A stretch of DNA of 64,000 nt from Gnetum montanum (GCA_015680685.1 MNCI01010461.1:415160-479159); one strand, 5' to 3'; shown: positions 48,050 through 60,190, numbered from the stretch's first letter. Numbers and translations are program-made. The notes: generated by a model not told the origin, from the letters alone.

Positions 48050-50840
48050 AGGAGTTGCGTTTTCTTGATGTCCATAATAAAAATCTCAAAAATGTGGTTT
48101 TGAGTGTACCCAATACCCACGTACGCATTTTATGTTTGTAAATTGGTTCTTGTAGTTATTCCCTCAGCTAGCCGTTGGCAATTGCTGTAAATTACTGTTG
48201 ACAGAGCTCAAATATTATGACCTACTTTTACATACTAACAAGATTCATTCCCTCTGTAAGTCCTCTTTTACTTCAAATATCCTGTTGCCTTTCGACTCTT
48301 ACTTTTGGAAGGAGCCTTGAGACACGTGAGACCCTTCTCTATTCAATTAATGGAACCATGTACTTAAGCATTTATGTATCATAGTTTTTAGGCTTAATTA
48401 AGAATTAAGCCCATCAATGGAGTTACTGTTCAACTTCACATTGTAGATTTTGTGTTGAATTGGATCTTTATTCTTTGAAACTTGGAGGACATTCAGCTGT
48501 TCTATGGAGACTAGTGTTGCCCTAGTTCGATAGAATAGAAACAATGCTGAGAGTTCTCCGTGACATACGCTGTCCTAAATGGTAAAAGATGCATAGCAAC
48601 TCTGGTCCTTTCATACGGGAAGGGGATTTTCAATGGAATAAATCATTATCAAACCTTCAAGCTACAATTAATCATCATGGAAAATTCAGTACTGATCTTA
48701 AGAGAAAATAGTTAAGCGAATAACATATGGTACATTTGTCAATTGTGTAATTGTGTTAAAATGGTCTAAGTTAGTTGCAATTAGGACAACCTTTGATGGC
48801 AAGTGGTAGTGGTAAATATGTGGGTATTTTTCATGTATCGGGTTATTTAACAATGAGGTTTTAAGCTTAGTCGTAAGACCATTAGCATGAAGGTTTGATT
48901 CTAATGGGCAATTGAAAAATTTTAATGAAGGGAATTTTGAAATTGCTTTGTTAAATATGTTTGCCTCTCTCATAAGATTTGTTTTCAAATTGAAAAAGTA
49001 AATATAACAATCAAAATTCAAGAATTTAGGCAGGACCCAAAAAAAATATTAATAATGAGAAAAAAAATTCAAAGTACATCAATTAAGTGAAGAAAATTAA
49101 TTATGCAATGAAATGAAAATTAATTGTAAGTATGGAGGAAGGCCTTAACCCTAATAAAATTTATATTACTTTTCAAAATTTATATTTAAATTTAAAATAG
49201 CAAAAGAATTCTAGATTGAGGTTTGTGCTATAATACCAATATTTGTATCAAAGTAAGAAAGTAGTAACACTTGTGGAAGTTCTTAACTTCATCACTTGTT
49301 ATTAATTTTATATCGAGAATCTTTACCATCAACTATAACCTTTTTGTCGACACTAGTTTTAAATTTTAAGCTTTTAATTTTTTGGTTAATAGTATTTTTG
49401 TTAGACACCTATGAAAGTTTTTCACTTTGTCACTTGTTATTAATTTTATGTCAAGAATTTTTACCATCAACTATAACCTTTTTGTTAACACTAGTTTTAA
49501 GTTTTAGGTTTTTAATTTTTGGGTTAATAGTATTTTTGTTAGACAAGGAAAAATTTGTTTTGTGAGTTATATGTCTGGTTGCTTAACACTTTTTTTAGAC
49601 CTATCAAAAATATACATAGGAGATTTTATCTTTTCTAAATTCTTTATTGCCATTTGATTATTCTTATCATTGACATTAACTTCAACACATTTTTTGTTTT
49701 CTTTTAATAAAGTTACAAGAATTAGGAAGACTATGCTATGTAATTGGCTGAATTTAAGTCTTTACTCATAATATCAATTTCTATTGTCAATTGAAAAGAT
49801 TGATTTGAAAAACAAGAAGTCTACAAAAATTTAAAATTATAAAAATAGATTGCATATGATTAATAAGCCTAAGAAGACCTACAATTTCTCACTCAACTTT
49901 TTGAAACAATAATATAAAATTACATAACTTAATAAAATATGAAAACTTTATTATATTTTTCAAACTAGACATCAAAATCTAGAGCCCACTTATGAATGAT
50001 CAACATTATATTCTTATGTATAGAAGACCTTATATGTGAGGCATGTTGCACCAACTAAACATTGCCAAACTCAACAAGCAGGGGGAAAAAGAGAGAGAGA
50101 GAGGGAACACTACCTAACATGAAGCACTTAGATGTTATGTTTTTTTCTTTAAATCATATCATTTAATTGCGAAACGAGACTTCGATTTTAGGTTAATTAC
50201 AGGTAACCCAAAATTTGAATGAACATATTGTGATGAAAGATCACCAAACAATGACTCATATACACTATCAAAATGAACAAAATCAAGTGTTTTAATTTTA
50301 TCAATATCACTAGAAAAAAGCACCAAAACCTTTTTCTTACTAGCTTGTAAATCTACATTTTGAGAATCAACAAAAAATTTCTGCATTGATAAAAGAAGTA
50401 GAAATTTCAACATTGGTTAAAAAAGGTAAGAGTAATATGAAATCCTCATAGGGGAATTCTAGATAGAGCAAACTTGTTGGAGATAAATTGAAGAGAAAAA
50501 CATTAGATTCACTAGAAAAGCATCAAATCCCTTGGAAAAAAAATTAGATTTGCTAAGAAACATCCAATTTAACCAGCCCCTATGAATATAACAAACATAA
50601 AGCATACATGTTGCTTACAAAGAATCTATTTCAATTAATTAATATTTGTAGTGTTATAGGCAAAATACCTTATTATTATTTATTTATTTTTACATAATTA
50701 TAAATCTTGGCCATCTTTAAATTTGACTTTGCTAGTTCATTCTTGCTTAATGCATTAAGAATATTCGTTATATGAAGCATGCTCATTGTGAATCTCGTCC
50801 AATGCTTTGTTTATGTTAGTAAGTTTATTTACTTCTTCTT
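48050..50840. other. No gene recognised; decayed tRNA-like and tandem repeats
   Basis: AT-rich. It has a possible SINE remnant near 48845-48925 (AGCTTAGTCGTAAGACC then AAGGTTTGATTCT) and the 138-bp duplication listed separately. A (GA)n run is at about 50090-50104. No convincing coding region. Confidence 0.5.
49277..49556. repeat. 138-bp tandem duplication (in-frame, 46 codons)
   Basis: The block CACTTGTTATTAATTTTA to TTTTTGTTAGACA is present twice (period 138; 49293 and 49431). Because 138 is divisible by three, an 89-codon ORF runs through both units. Its Leu/Phe-rich product comes from AT-rich sequence and is probably not a gene. Confidence 0.88.
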
Positions 50841-50970
50841 CCAAAGTAGCAACCCTTTTCTTTAATTTCCTAATTTATATACCATGCTCAATATAAGCAT
50901 CAATTACATTAAGCATACTAAAAATCTTGTTATCACTCATCTAATGATCACTAATTATAGTTGCAGCACT
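50840..50970 (-). repeat. Left arm of an inverted repeat flanking an RTE fragment
   Basis: The reverse complement matches 52130-52262, for example CTGCAACTATAATTAGTGAT and GATGAGTGATAACAAGATTT. On the minus strand this arm and its extension to about 50760 read, with one stop, MSDNKIFSMLNVIDAYIEHG and then RKLKKRVATLEEEVNKL. This is a coiled-coil-like sequence of unknown origin. Confidence 0.75.
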
Positions 50971-51080
50971 TATATTATGGATGATATAGACAATACTTTT
51001 GGGTAATCATGTACCATTATGAAAATCTTTAACTTGGAAAATATCATTTACCTTAAGTTAAAGCTTCATTTTAATTAGTA

Positions 51081-51167
51081 AAGTGGATGTGTCACTTTTG
51101 GAAGTAGAGATAGGTGTTGAATCTACAACCTCTTGTGAGAGATGAGGTTCCTAACCACTATATTGCA
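51081..51167 (-). mobile_element. Possible tRNA-derived SINE remnant
   Basis: The minus strand has a box-A-like TAGTGGTTAGGAACC and, about 30 bp on, a box-B-like GGTTGTAGATTCAACACC. Both spacing and order fit a Pol III promoter. No tail is defined. Confidence 0.45.
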
Positions 51168-51339
51168 TATGTAGATGTAATACAAAATAACTAGGAAATA
51201 AAACTTTAGATTTGGAAAAAAACTTAATTATGAAAATTTATAAGAATCAAGCATTAAGAAATTTTTAGTATATCTTTAAATAATTAACATATCTCCAAGG
51301 TTCAAAATCATGTCAATAATCTATTTAAATAAAAATAAG

Positions 51340-52115
51340 AAATTTTCCTATAACTAAAAAATTAATTAGATTTATGCTAGGGAGATCTACTAAAGAGGTT
51401 ATTTTTTTTATACGACACTTGATGGAGAAATTCAGAATACACAAAAAAAATCTATATATGATTTTCATTAACATAGAAAAAGCACATGACATAGTGCATA
51501 GAGATATTATTTGATTGGCCTTGCAGAAGAAAAAAATCTTTGATAAATATATTAAATTAATTAAAGACATGGAGGAAGAAGCTACTACTAAAATAATAAC
51601 AACTTGTAGAATAACATCTGATTTTTTAATGACAATAGGTCTACATCAAGTGTCTACACTTAGTCTATACTTATTTGGCATTATTACAAATGAATTAATA
51701 AAGGAAATATAAGATAAAATCTCATAATGTACACTATTTGCAAATGATATTGTGCTGGTGTATGCAACTCAAGAAAATATTGCTACTAACATGGACAAGT
51801 GGAGACATGCTCTAGAATCAAAAGACTTAAAATTAGCACAAGTAAGATAGAATATATAGAATGTAGCTTTAATAACAACATAATAGAAATGACAATTACA
51901 GAAAAAAAAGTCCTTGACTGTAAACATTTTTGCTACCTAGGATTAATCCTCCAGTCAGATGGTATATTTGATGAAGATATTAGAAATAGAATTGAGGTAG
52001 GATGGTCAAAATGGAGACAGACTAGTGGTGTTCTATGTGATGAAAGAACACCAATAAAATTAAAGGAAAACTTTTATAGGATAGTAATCATGCATACCTC
52101 CAGGGTTCGTAAAAG
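51340..52115 (+). mobile_element. RTE-type LINE reverse-transcriptase fragment
   Basis: The + strand text, through stops, matches the plant RTE RT signature: NIEKAHDIVHREII, YIKLIKDMEEEATTKI, TIGLHQVSTLSLYLFGII, LFANDIVLVYATQENI (catalytic FADD reads FAND), CYLGLILQSDGIFDEDI, WSKWRQTSGVLCDERTPIKL and KLKENFYRIVI. It breaks off before the C-terminal RWFGHV region. Block A carries H where the family has Y/F and D (KAHDIV). Inactive. Confidence 0.82.
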
Positions 52116-52129
52116 GTATTAACCATATT

Positions 52130-52262
52130 ATCCAAAATGTGAGTGTTGCAACTATAATTAGTGATCATTAGATGAGTGATAACAAGATTTATAGTATGTT
52201 CAATGTAATTGATGCTTATATTAAGCATGGTATATATATTAGGAAAATCTGTGATGGGATTG
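52130..52262 (+). repeat. Right arm of the inverted repeat
   Basis: Pairs with 50840-50970 in reverse complement. It begins about 15 bp after the RTE fragment ends. Confidence 0.75.
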
Positions 52263-52427
52263 GTGATGCTGGTACTTCTTGCATAATGTTTAAGAATCAT
52301 GACATTGATGGATGACATAAAAATGAAGGTTCTAATGTATATTATACATATAATTTCATTTTTAGTCTATATGTGATAAATGCAATACCTACATTTAACC
52401 ATACAAGTCTAGAATGTACATGTGGGA

Positions 52428-53417
52428 TGATGAAACATCAGTTGGTTGCTTTGATGCAGCCACTTCGACATAGCCGTCTCGACATAATTGCCTTGACACA
52501 GCTACTTAGAGGCAGCTACTTTGATGCAACTGCTTCAAGGCAACCACTTCAATGTAGTTGCTTTGACATAGGCACTTCGAAGCAGTTACGTCGACATGAC
52601 CTCATTGACACATGCAATGATGCATTGATGCCACCCCATCGACACAGTGTCTATTTTTGCCTATAAATATGTGTGCTCCTGTCATGTATTGGCATTCTTT
52701 TGTCAATAGAGTAGCCAAAATGGTGTAGTCTTATTTTGTAGTCTTAGAGAATAGTTAGTGAGTGCCTGCAATGTGGATCTAAGTCAGTTGTATGACATCT
52801 TATTTGAGTGGCATTATACTTGGCCATAATCCATGAACGACAATAAGATCGAGATTGATTGCTATTCATTGTAGCACTTTGACTTAGAATAGATTTCCTT
52901 TTAATGCAATTTATATTCCATGTACTTAGTTAATATTTATGTTTTCATGCATATTAATCAATTGGTGATGAGTGCGACTAGTTTTAAGCATAAACATGTA
53001 TTCGCTTGGTAATCCCAGAGACATTATTACTTGGTTCCCCCAAGTAGTGTAACACTTGGTAATCCTAGTAGTGGATACATAGGGTCAGGACATGTATGGC
53101 AAGCTGGAAATGAACACTCATCACTCGTAGGCTAGTTTGGACTTTACTTTCCATTGTTAATTAGTTTAAATAATTTATTTTTTTATTATCATTAGGAGTA
53201 GCATAAGGCCAAAACAACAATAAGAAACATATGCCTCACTCTAGACTAAACAATACATGATAAAGCTACCACTAGTCCAAGTGAAAAGATAGCAAATTAT
53301 GATCAAGCCATAATGATCTAGATGCCATAACTAGTCCCATCCATAGAATTTGACTGAATCGTGCATGAACACTTGTGATTCGTATGGTTAAGCATAGGGG
53401 GTACCCATCACTTATCA
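52428..53417 (+). repeat. 5' LTR of copy E
   Basis: Ends CACTTATCA at 53417, one base before the primer site. A plausible start is TGATGAAACATCAG at 52428. TATA box TATAAATA at 52662-52669. It retains GGTAATCCCAGAGAC and GGTAATCCTAGTAG (53010-53085) although most of the LTR no longer aligns with copies B and C. The start is inferred. Confidence 0.6.
52440..52640. repeat. Degenerate short tandem repeat in the copy E U3
   Basis: Imperfect units of roughly 18-24 bp, built from TTGATGCAGCCACTTCGACA-like words (GCNGCNACTTNGA), recur about nine times just upstream of the TATA box. Confidence 0.75.
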
Positions 53418-53418
53418 T

Positions 53419-53435
53419 TGGTGTATTTCCAGGGA
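53419..53435 (+). other. Primer binding site of copy E (decayed)
   Basis: TGGTGTATTTCCAGGGA in the expected place one base after the LTR, a mutated version of the tRNA-Asp-type site. Confidence 0.55.
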
Positions 53436-53546
53436 TGGTGCTAGTTATCTAGATTATTTATATTATAAAAAAATACCATAAAAGTATTAACAATTTATGT
53501 TTTAGAAAATATTAATATTTTATTTTAAGTCACACATGTTAAAAAC

Positions 53547-56228
53547 ATGTCTTCTTCACATAGGATCAATAATGCATTGTATGATGAAAACACTCATAGG
53601 AAAAATGGTAGAATCCATATTGAAAAGAATTGGAGTGAACAACCTCAAGCAAGGGTTTCATATTGTCATTTCAATCCATATTACACACAAGAACTACATT
53701 CAACTAGTACAAAGAATTCTAGAGGAGATGGAGCAAGTCCAAGAACAAGGAGGGCCTCAAGGCCTAGGACCTCCTCTAACTTTAGAAATGATACATCAAG
53801 GGACCATTAGGAGAGCTATAGAAGCCATGACAATTCTCCTAGTTCCTCATCATCCTCTTCTTCTTCAACATCTAGTTCTGATGAAGGTGTATGTAGGTAT
53901 AGAGATTGAGCTCCACTATGGGGTCAAGATAAAGATATAAATTAAACCCAAGGGCAAAATCAAAGACATAAAAATGAGCATAGACAAGATCATCATAATC
54001 AGATGAATAAAAATATAGATTATCACCATGACATGTCTAGTATAGATGAACCCTTGTTGGTTACTAGGGGCATGACATAGATTAGGGAGGCAATTTAAAT
54101 ACACCAAAGTCATCAAAGGAAATGCTGCATCAAATGGCTTGACATGAACAACATTCCTAAATTTAGGGAAGGCTATAATCCTAATCCACAACATTACTTA
54201 CAAGCCTTCCATGATGCCTGCACCTTGAAAAATATTGAACATAAATGGAAAGAGCTTAAGATCTTCCATAGGACACTAATAGATGAAGTTGAAAGTTGGT
54301 ATAGATTGTTGAAAACAAATTCCATCTACCGATGGTCCACAATGCTGGAACCCTTCAACGAAAAATACCAAACCTATGTGAGAGTGTCCAACTTGAGAAA
54401 ACAAATCCAAGGGTGGAAGTAAGAAAATCATGAACCCTTGGATGTGGCCTTGGATAGATAGTATTTGCTACTACATAGATGTCCTAGCCATGATTTCTCT
54501 CAAAAAGAGCAACTTTTCCATGTCATAGATGGTCTTCATAATCAAACGAGGAAGACCCTTGGGATTTTTGCCTAAGGCTGGTTATACGAATTAAAAGTCT
54601 ATCAGATACAAAGGCTAATTGAGCTAGTTGAAAAAGAAGAAGGAGAGTTATGTAAACAAGAGAATGTAGAGGAAAATAATTGGGACCCAACTCTTCAAAA
54701 GAAAAGGGTCCATATCTATGATGAGGAAAAAGGGGTAGCTCTTGATGAGGTGATTTCACAACAAACCTTGCCAATACAAAAGCCTATCGATGAGCTTGAA
54801 GCAAGTCTAGATAGGATGTGGGAGTTGATGAATGAAAACATTGCAACTTATGTGAAAATTGTAGAGGAGAAAGTAATAAAAAATGAATCGAGTGATTGAA
54901 ACAAGAGGAAAAAGAACTAAGGAACAAGTAGGAACACTCATCGAAAAAAAGGGAAAATGGATATAGAAGAAAAGGCTATAGACTTAACCACAAAAAAAAA
55001 TGATGGATGTGACATCTTCCTATATGATCATCCAAAGGGCTATTGTCCAGTCATGTTACATCTACATGAGTATTGGGCTTTTGCTTTCAATCCCAAGTTC
55101 ATACAAAAGCAAATGCCTAGGATATTACCTTTTTCACAAGGTAATTATAGATAGTCCTACAACCAATTGTACTATCCTAGTGGGACTTCTTATCAGCCTT
55201 AAAATTACTCTCAACTGCAATGGAAAAACCCACAGTCGTGGGGGAGTCCATCATCAAGCCAACGCTACCCTTACTGCTAGTCGGACTCATATGGATATTA
55301 TGCTCAAAAACATGTTCCCTTGACTGGTTCTATTTTCTCTACCTCAAGTCACTACTACCACTCTCCTGAGTATCCTAAACCCACAACATCTTTTGAAGGA
55401 TCACCACTTCATGCTTCTCACCCTCCATCATATCCTCAATATTATTATGCTTCCCTCTACCATATGTCACCACCAACAACATAGGAACATTTAGCACCAC
55501 ATTGTTAACAAAATAATGCCACTTGTGTTATGAGCATACATGGAAATGATAATGCTAGTAGATCTCAACCACAACCTTGGAAACATCCTTTCTTTAGGAT
55601 GGTTTCCTCCCATGGGTGCAAAACTTGTAGACCTACTGGTAAATCGAAACCCACACAAGGCCAATCTGGTGCAACGCCCTTCCTCACAAAAATTATGTTT
55701 CTTGATCATACACAAAATCCAACAATCATCACTAATCCAACACAAGATGAAAACGATGAACCTATCAATGTGGAGAGATAGAAGAATCCATGCATCACTA
55801 CTAATAGTAAAGGGTTTAATTGTGGGCTAGAAATTCAAAATATTAACACATTCCACAACAAAGTTAAGGAACAAATATGTGAGAAAAAACCAATCTACGT
55901 AGTAGCCACTAAACCAAAAGATACCTAGTGGCTTGAAAATAAAAATATAAAACTATTTCAAAGATGCATGGAAGAAATTGATCCACTTATTAGTTTTAGA
56001 CTTAAGAAAATGGACCAAATAGAGGACTTAGATACTTATATCTTACACTCTAATTATACATTGGAAAAGGATATTAAACATGGAGATCTGGGAATTAAAA
56101 CAAAAAATCAAGAAGAAGAAGCAAACACATCTAGACCCCCAAAAATAGAAATATCTTCAAGTCCAGATGAAGATACATCTCTAAATGATCCAAACAAGAC
56201 TATCACCAATGTTAGATATGCTCCCATG
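53547..56228 (+). pseudogene. Gag remnant of copy E, without protease
   Basis: MSSSHRINNALYDENTHRKN at 53547 is followed by a Ser/Arg-rich linker. The best-preserved gag core in the window is at 54144-54422: NNIPKFREGYNPNPQHYLQA, KNIEHKWKELKIFHRTLIDE, SIYRWSTMLEPFNEKYQTY, VSNLRKQIQGWK. After further linkers comes CDIFLYDHPKGYCP (55012-55053), equivalent to the zinc knuckle of copy C. No DSG protease is found between 55600 and 55960. The text continues with a charged tail (55968-56228) homologous to the post-protease part of copies B and C, so the protease was deleted cleanly. Multiple stops. Confidence 0.75.
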
Positions 56229-56949
56229 TGATTAATTAAATTAGTAATGGTGATAAATAGAAAACTGATGGTGTAAAACTAGGGGATTATGTGATCCATC
56301 TCTTGAATATGTAGCCATAAGATTATTCATGGGGAGATCCTCCATCCTGGTTCAAGAACTACTAAGTGTTTTTCACCTTTTTTCTTTTACAATATTTTTA
56401 TCATTTTTCTATTTCTTCCAAATTTTTTTGATTCTTCTTCATATGTTTTCCATTTCTTAATATTTTTATTTTCTTTATATTCTTCTCTTTTCTAAAGTCA
56501 TTTTTTTTAATGTTTATGCATGTATTTTATGTTTTCATTAATAATATTTCTAGTCATGATGCAGAAGTCAATGCTATGTGTTGGGTTTTTGTTCTATGCT
56601 ATCAAGATGATTGGGAAAATAATTGTGTAAAGTAGTGAGACCACCTCATCCATCCCTCTAGCTCTCTGAATAAAAGATCTTTATCATGGAAATAATTTGG
56701 TTCTTCTTTCATGAAACTAAAGTTAATCAATGATCATTGTACCTTGAAGAAAGAGGGAACGACCAAGGGAGAATGGTAAGGATGTGATCTCAAGGAGATT
56801 TGTTGGGTTCTCTTCTTGACTTCCTTTGCATGGTTTATGACTCTGTTGGCACATTTGGCCATTTCATGAAGCAGACTTAAATTAGTTGAGAATTTGTGAA
56901 GAAGTAGCTTAATTTTCAGTTTGAGAGAAAGAGAATAAGTGCACAAAAA

Positions 56950-57440
56950 ACATTCTCATATTTAAAAATATTGGAGCAAGCTTACACAGCCCTGGTTGAT
57001 AAATACAGAATCATCAATATGTTATTCCACTTTATAATTCACTGAGGTTTACAGATGAATATTGCAAGTTTAGCAGTCTGGGCAGGGTGAAGTTNATAAA
57101 CATTCATGTAGAAAGGCAGAAATAGGTTCCCCCAGCACTTTGCCATTGGAATCCCCATTCTCTGTGACCATTGCTGTCCCAAAAAAATATAGGAAAATAA
57201 AATCAAAAAATCTGCAATGACAAGAAACCAGAGAAGGTCTCCAAAACGGCAATGTACAAAAACACAGAAATAGAAAATGAAATGTTCACACAGCAACAAA
57301 AATAGAGCCAAAATATGATAGCATTTTTATCATCTAGCATCATACGAATATTTTTCTGAAGTGTGCTAGGCAATAGGCCAATGGTCAGTGGTATGTGGCA
57401 CCGTTAGTGCAGGAAAACTGTTACTAAATTCGCAGACATT
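56950..57440. other. No gene recognised
   Basis: AT-rich, with one ambiguous base at 57095. It starts the 2.7-kb stretch that separates the two TR-GAG-like blocks. Confidence 0.4.
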
Positions 57441-57451
57441 CCATCAAACAC

Positions 57452-58216
57452 TTGCTGCACAAACTCCGTTTCTCTAGTACTCAACAAGATTGTTCAAATG
57501 ATCAGATTTTTGATAGTGAACCTGTAGATAAAATTATTAGAAAGGGTGAAAGAAACCTTGTTCTAGAGAGAGGTGCCGCGTGTAATTTTACTTATGGCCT
57601 GTGGGCATTTAATCAGTCAAAAATTCCGTTGATTTCAAGATTATTCATACTTGCTGCTGATGCCGGTGGTGAATCAAGAGAACCGGTAATATGCAAGAGA
57701 AAATATGTTGCTGGAACTGGGCCTGTGTATGTGTTAGCTCAGCCTGCCGGGTTTACTGTGCGTGTTCTTAACGTAGAGGACCGGCCTGAGTCCCAAAAAT
57801 CCGTAACCCTCAACGCCTGAGTCCCAAAAATCCGTAACCCTCAACGCCCTGTTCCAAAAATTCGTAACCTACAATGCCAAGTAATTCCGGTGTTCAGAAT
57901 GGTGCCTGACGAGGAAGCGCTTGATCTCTCTCGGCTGAATCCGTTTAGGATTGATGCCGACTCTAATGCCTGCAACTACGGCGGAGCCGTTGCCAATTGT
58001 AGAGATGGCGGCAACAAAAATGGAGAGGATGTTTCAGCTACTAGCAAACCATGCACCGAATCAGTTCCAACCGCTGCAGCATTTTTGGAAGATGCAACTT
58101 CTATTACGAATTCAACGAAGGTGTGGCCGCGCGTTGCAGAAGTTCGTGAAGTAAAATCAGCACTTGGCTGGATAATGAAGCGCCTTTGTCATAAATATTT
58201 CAAAGGTTTCTATTGA
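57452..58216 (+). pseudogene. Unrecognised ORF split by a tandem repeat
   Basis: Two open segments, 57452-57820 and 57890-58216, are much less AT-rich and more protein-like than the surroundings. The first contains LFILAADAGGESREPVICKR and GTGPVYVLAQPAGFTVRVLN. The second contains MVPDEEALDLSRLNPFRIDA and VWPRVAEVREVKSALGWIMK. They are separated by a tandem repeat whose units are 31, 31 and 30 bp. With a single 30-bp unit the two would be one frame. I do not recognise the protein. It could be a host gene exon, or a host fragment carried inside the surrounding TR-GAG copy (inference). Confidence 0.5.
57783..57876. repeat. 31-bp tandem repeat, three units, inside the ORF
   Basis: GCCTGAGTCCCAAAAATCCG recurs exactly 31 bp later. 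A third, 30-bp unit (GCCCTGTTCCAAAAATTCG) differs by several bases and one deletion. The 31-bp period shifts the frame and creates the stop at about 57818. Confidence 0.92.
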
Positions 58217-58681
58217 TATATAATAAGATTTAAATTAAAGATGGAACGCCTTGTTGATGGAATGCCTGGTTTGTAAGCTGACTTGTATACCCAAGGCCGT
58301 TGTGAAGTGGATGAGAAAAATATTTTGATAAAAAGCAAAGGAAACACATGAAGACTATGAAGTACTCTCCAAATTATTTTAGAGCATGGCCAAGGAGAGA
58401 CAGATGATCAAATTTAATATTGTTCCTAATTATATATATAAAGCTATTTTCTAAAAATGGATTTATGGATATTTCCGACTATAGCTTTTTATATAATTGG
58501 AACTTTATGTGGAAGTTGTAACTTCCTAGCCTTAATCCATGATGTTTGTAACCACTACCAAGTACACTTGTTAGATGCAGCATTTTTATCTCTTTTATGG
58601 TTTCAACCACCCAAAATTGTTGTAACTTACCTAACTTGTTGGGCAAGTAACCTCCTAGCTTGTAGGCCAAGTTTTTTTTTG

Positions 58682-59163
58682 NNNNNNNNNNNNNNNNNNN
58701 NNNNNNNNNNNNNNNNNNNNNNNNNNNNNNNNNNNNNNNNNNNNNNNNNNNNNNNNNNNNNNNNNNNNNNNNNNNNNNNNNNNNNNNNNNNNNNNNNNNN
58801 NNNNNNNNNNNNNNNNNNNNNNNNNNNNNNNNNNNNNNNNNNNNNNNNNNNNNNNNNNNNNNNNNNNNNNNNNNNNNNNNNNNNNNNNNNNNNNNNNNNN
58901 NNNNNNNNNNNNNNNNNNNNNNNNNNNNNNNNNNNNNNNNNNNNNNNNNNNNNNNNNNNNNNNNNNNNNNNNNNNNNNNNNNNNNNNNNNNNNNNNNNNN
59001 NNNNNNNNNNNNNNNNNNNNNNNNNNNNNNNNNNNNNNNNNNNNNNNNNNNNNNNNNNNNNNNNNNNNNNNNNNNNNNNNNNNNNNNNNNNNNNNNNNNN
59101 NNNNNNNNNNNNNNNNNNNNNNNNNNNNNNNNNNNNNNNNNNNNNNNNNNNNNNNNNNNNNNN
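58682..59163. other. Assembly gap (482 N)
   Basis: A run of N. Any ORF drawn across it is meaningless. The flanks (58217-58681 and 59164-59690) hold no recognisable gene. Confidence 0.98.
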
Positions 59164-59699
59164 CGTGTCATTTTACCTTGTTTAAATATTTGAGATTCAC
59201 AGAACTCTACTTTCTTTTCTTTTCTGTCTATTTCCATTGAATCTTGCTCTATTTCTAGTTTTCTTGTGGAACTACCTCTTTCTCTGGGGAAAATTAGGAG
59301 TAGATTTGCGGATTTGTGCTCAAATGTTTATGCAAAATTTTACTTGTTACAAGCAGATATTATAAGGACCGCGTAGACTAGGTAGTTGAACAAAATAGGA
59401 AACTTTCAATAACTCACAGTACTGGACAAAGTTGGCTAAATCTCTTTAAAGTAAGTCATTTGTAGTTCACACACAACGAAATTGTCACATGTCTCACAAC
59501 CGCACGCCGCAACAGCACACACACATACTCACATTAACTACTGAGTTATTTGGAGGTATCTGGGCCTTGGTGTTGCCAGAGACTAGCAGGCACCTAAATC
59601 CTGTTCGAGGACACTCGTTGGCGGTCACGTCCCAAACGGTCGCCAACAGACTCCTCAAGGAACATTTCATTACTTCTTCATCGACCAATAAATAGGAAG

Positions 59700-60190
59700 T
59701 TATGTCTTTGCATGGTGTGGTTCCCATTTCAAAAAAATTTAAAATCCAAATAAATAAATAAATAAAGCATGAAAAAAATAAGAAAAAGAAAAAAAGCAAT
59801 AAAAAATAATGAGAATTCAAAGCACATTCTTTCAACACAATAATGGGCTACAAGAATTGGTTATGGGGTTGGAAAGACATGTTACCCATGCTTGAAGGCA
59901 TCCCTCTAACTAAGGCCCTTCTTGTCTCTTTTTTTTCTTGCTCTTTTTAGAGTGATGATTGTTCTTTTAGGTTGTTGTGGACTCATGGTGGTAGGCAGGA
60001 GGGAACACATCAATGTGAGGTTAGTGTTAATGGTATGGACTTGGTCAAAACTTGGACAAATAGGTATGTTGATCATTTTAATCACATTTTTCACAAGAAC
60101 CTATTGTGGACATGATCAAGTCCCTTACATCTTGATCTCTGCAATCCATTCTCATCCCATTATTCACCTCATTATTACATGTGATTATGA
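59700..60190 (+). mobile_element. TR-GAG 3' non-coding region fragment
   Basis: Matches copy B 7535-7980: TCTTTGCATGGTGTGGTTC, GAGAATTCAAAGCACA, GGGCTACAAGAATTGGTTATG, CTCTAACTAAGGCCCTTC and a TTCACCTCATT block. No LTR follows. It is probably the continuation of copy E after an interruption, or an independent fragment. Confidence 0.7.

Larger units (their letters stand above)
52428..56950 (+). mobile_element. TR-GAG copy E, diverged, 5' LTR and gag
   Basis: LTR 52428-53417, primer site at 53419, gag remnant 53547-56228, then non-coding sequence that resembles the copy B 7180-7490 region until about 56950. The expected downstream continuation (TCTTTGCATGGTGTGGTTC, GAGAATTCAAAGCACA) appears only at 59700. 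Either something inserted here or a second copy lies there. The protease region is missing. No 3' LTR is seen in the window. Confidence 0.7.

Noticed and set aside
51340..52115. Active RTE reverse transcriptase
   Set aside because: Several stops, the catalytic FADD changed to FAND and the C-terminus missing.
58457..59237. Open frames of about 240-250 codons on both strands
   Set aside because: They cross 482 N positions; the N run, not coding sequence, removes the stops.
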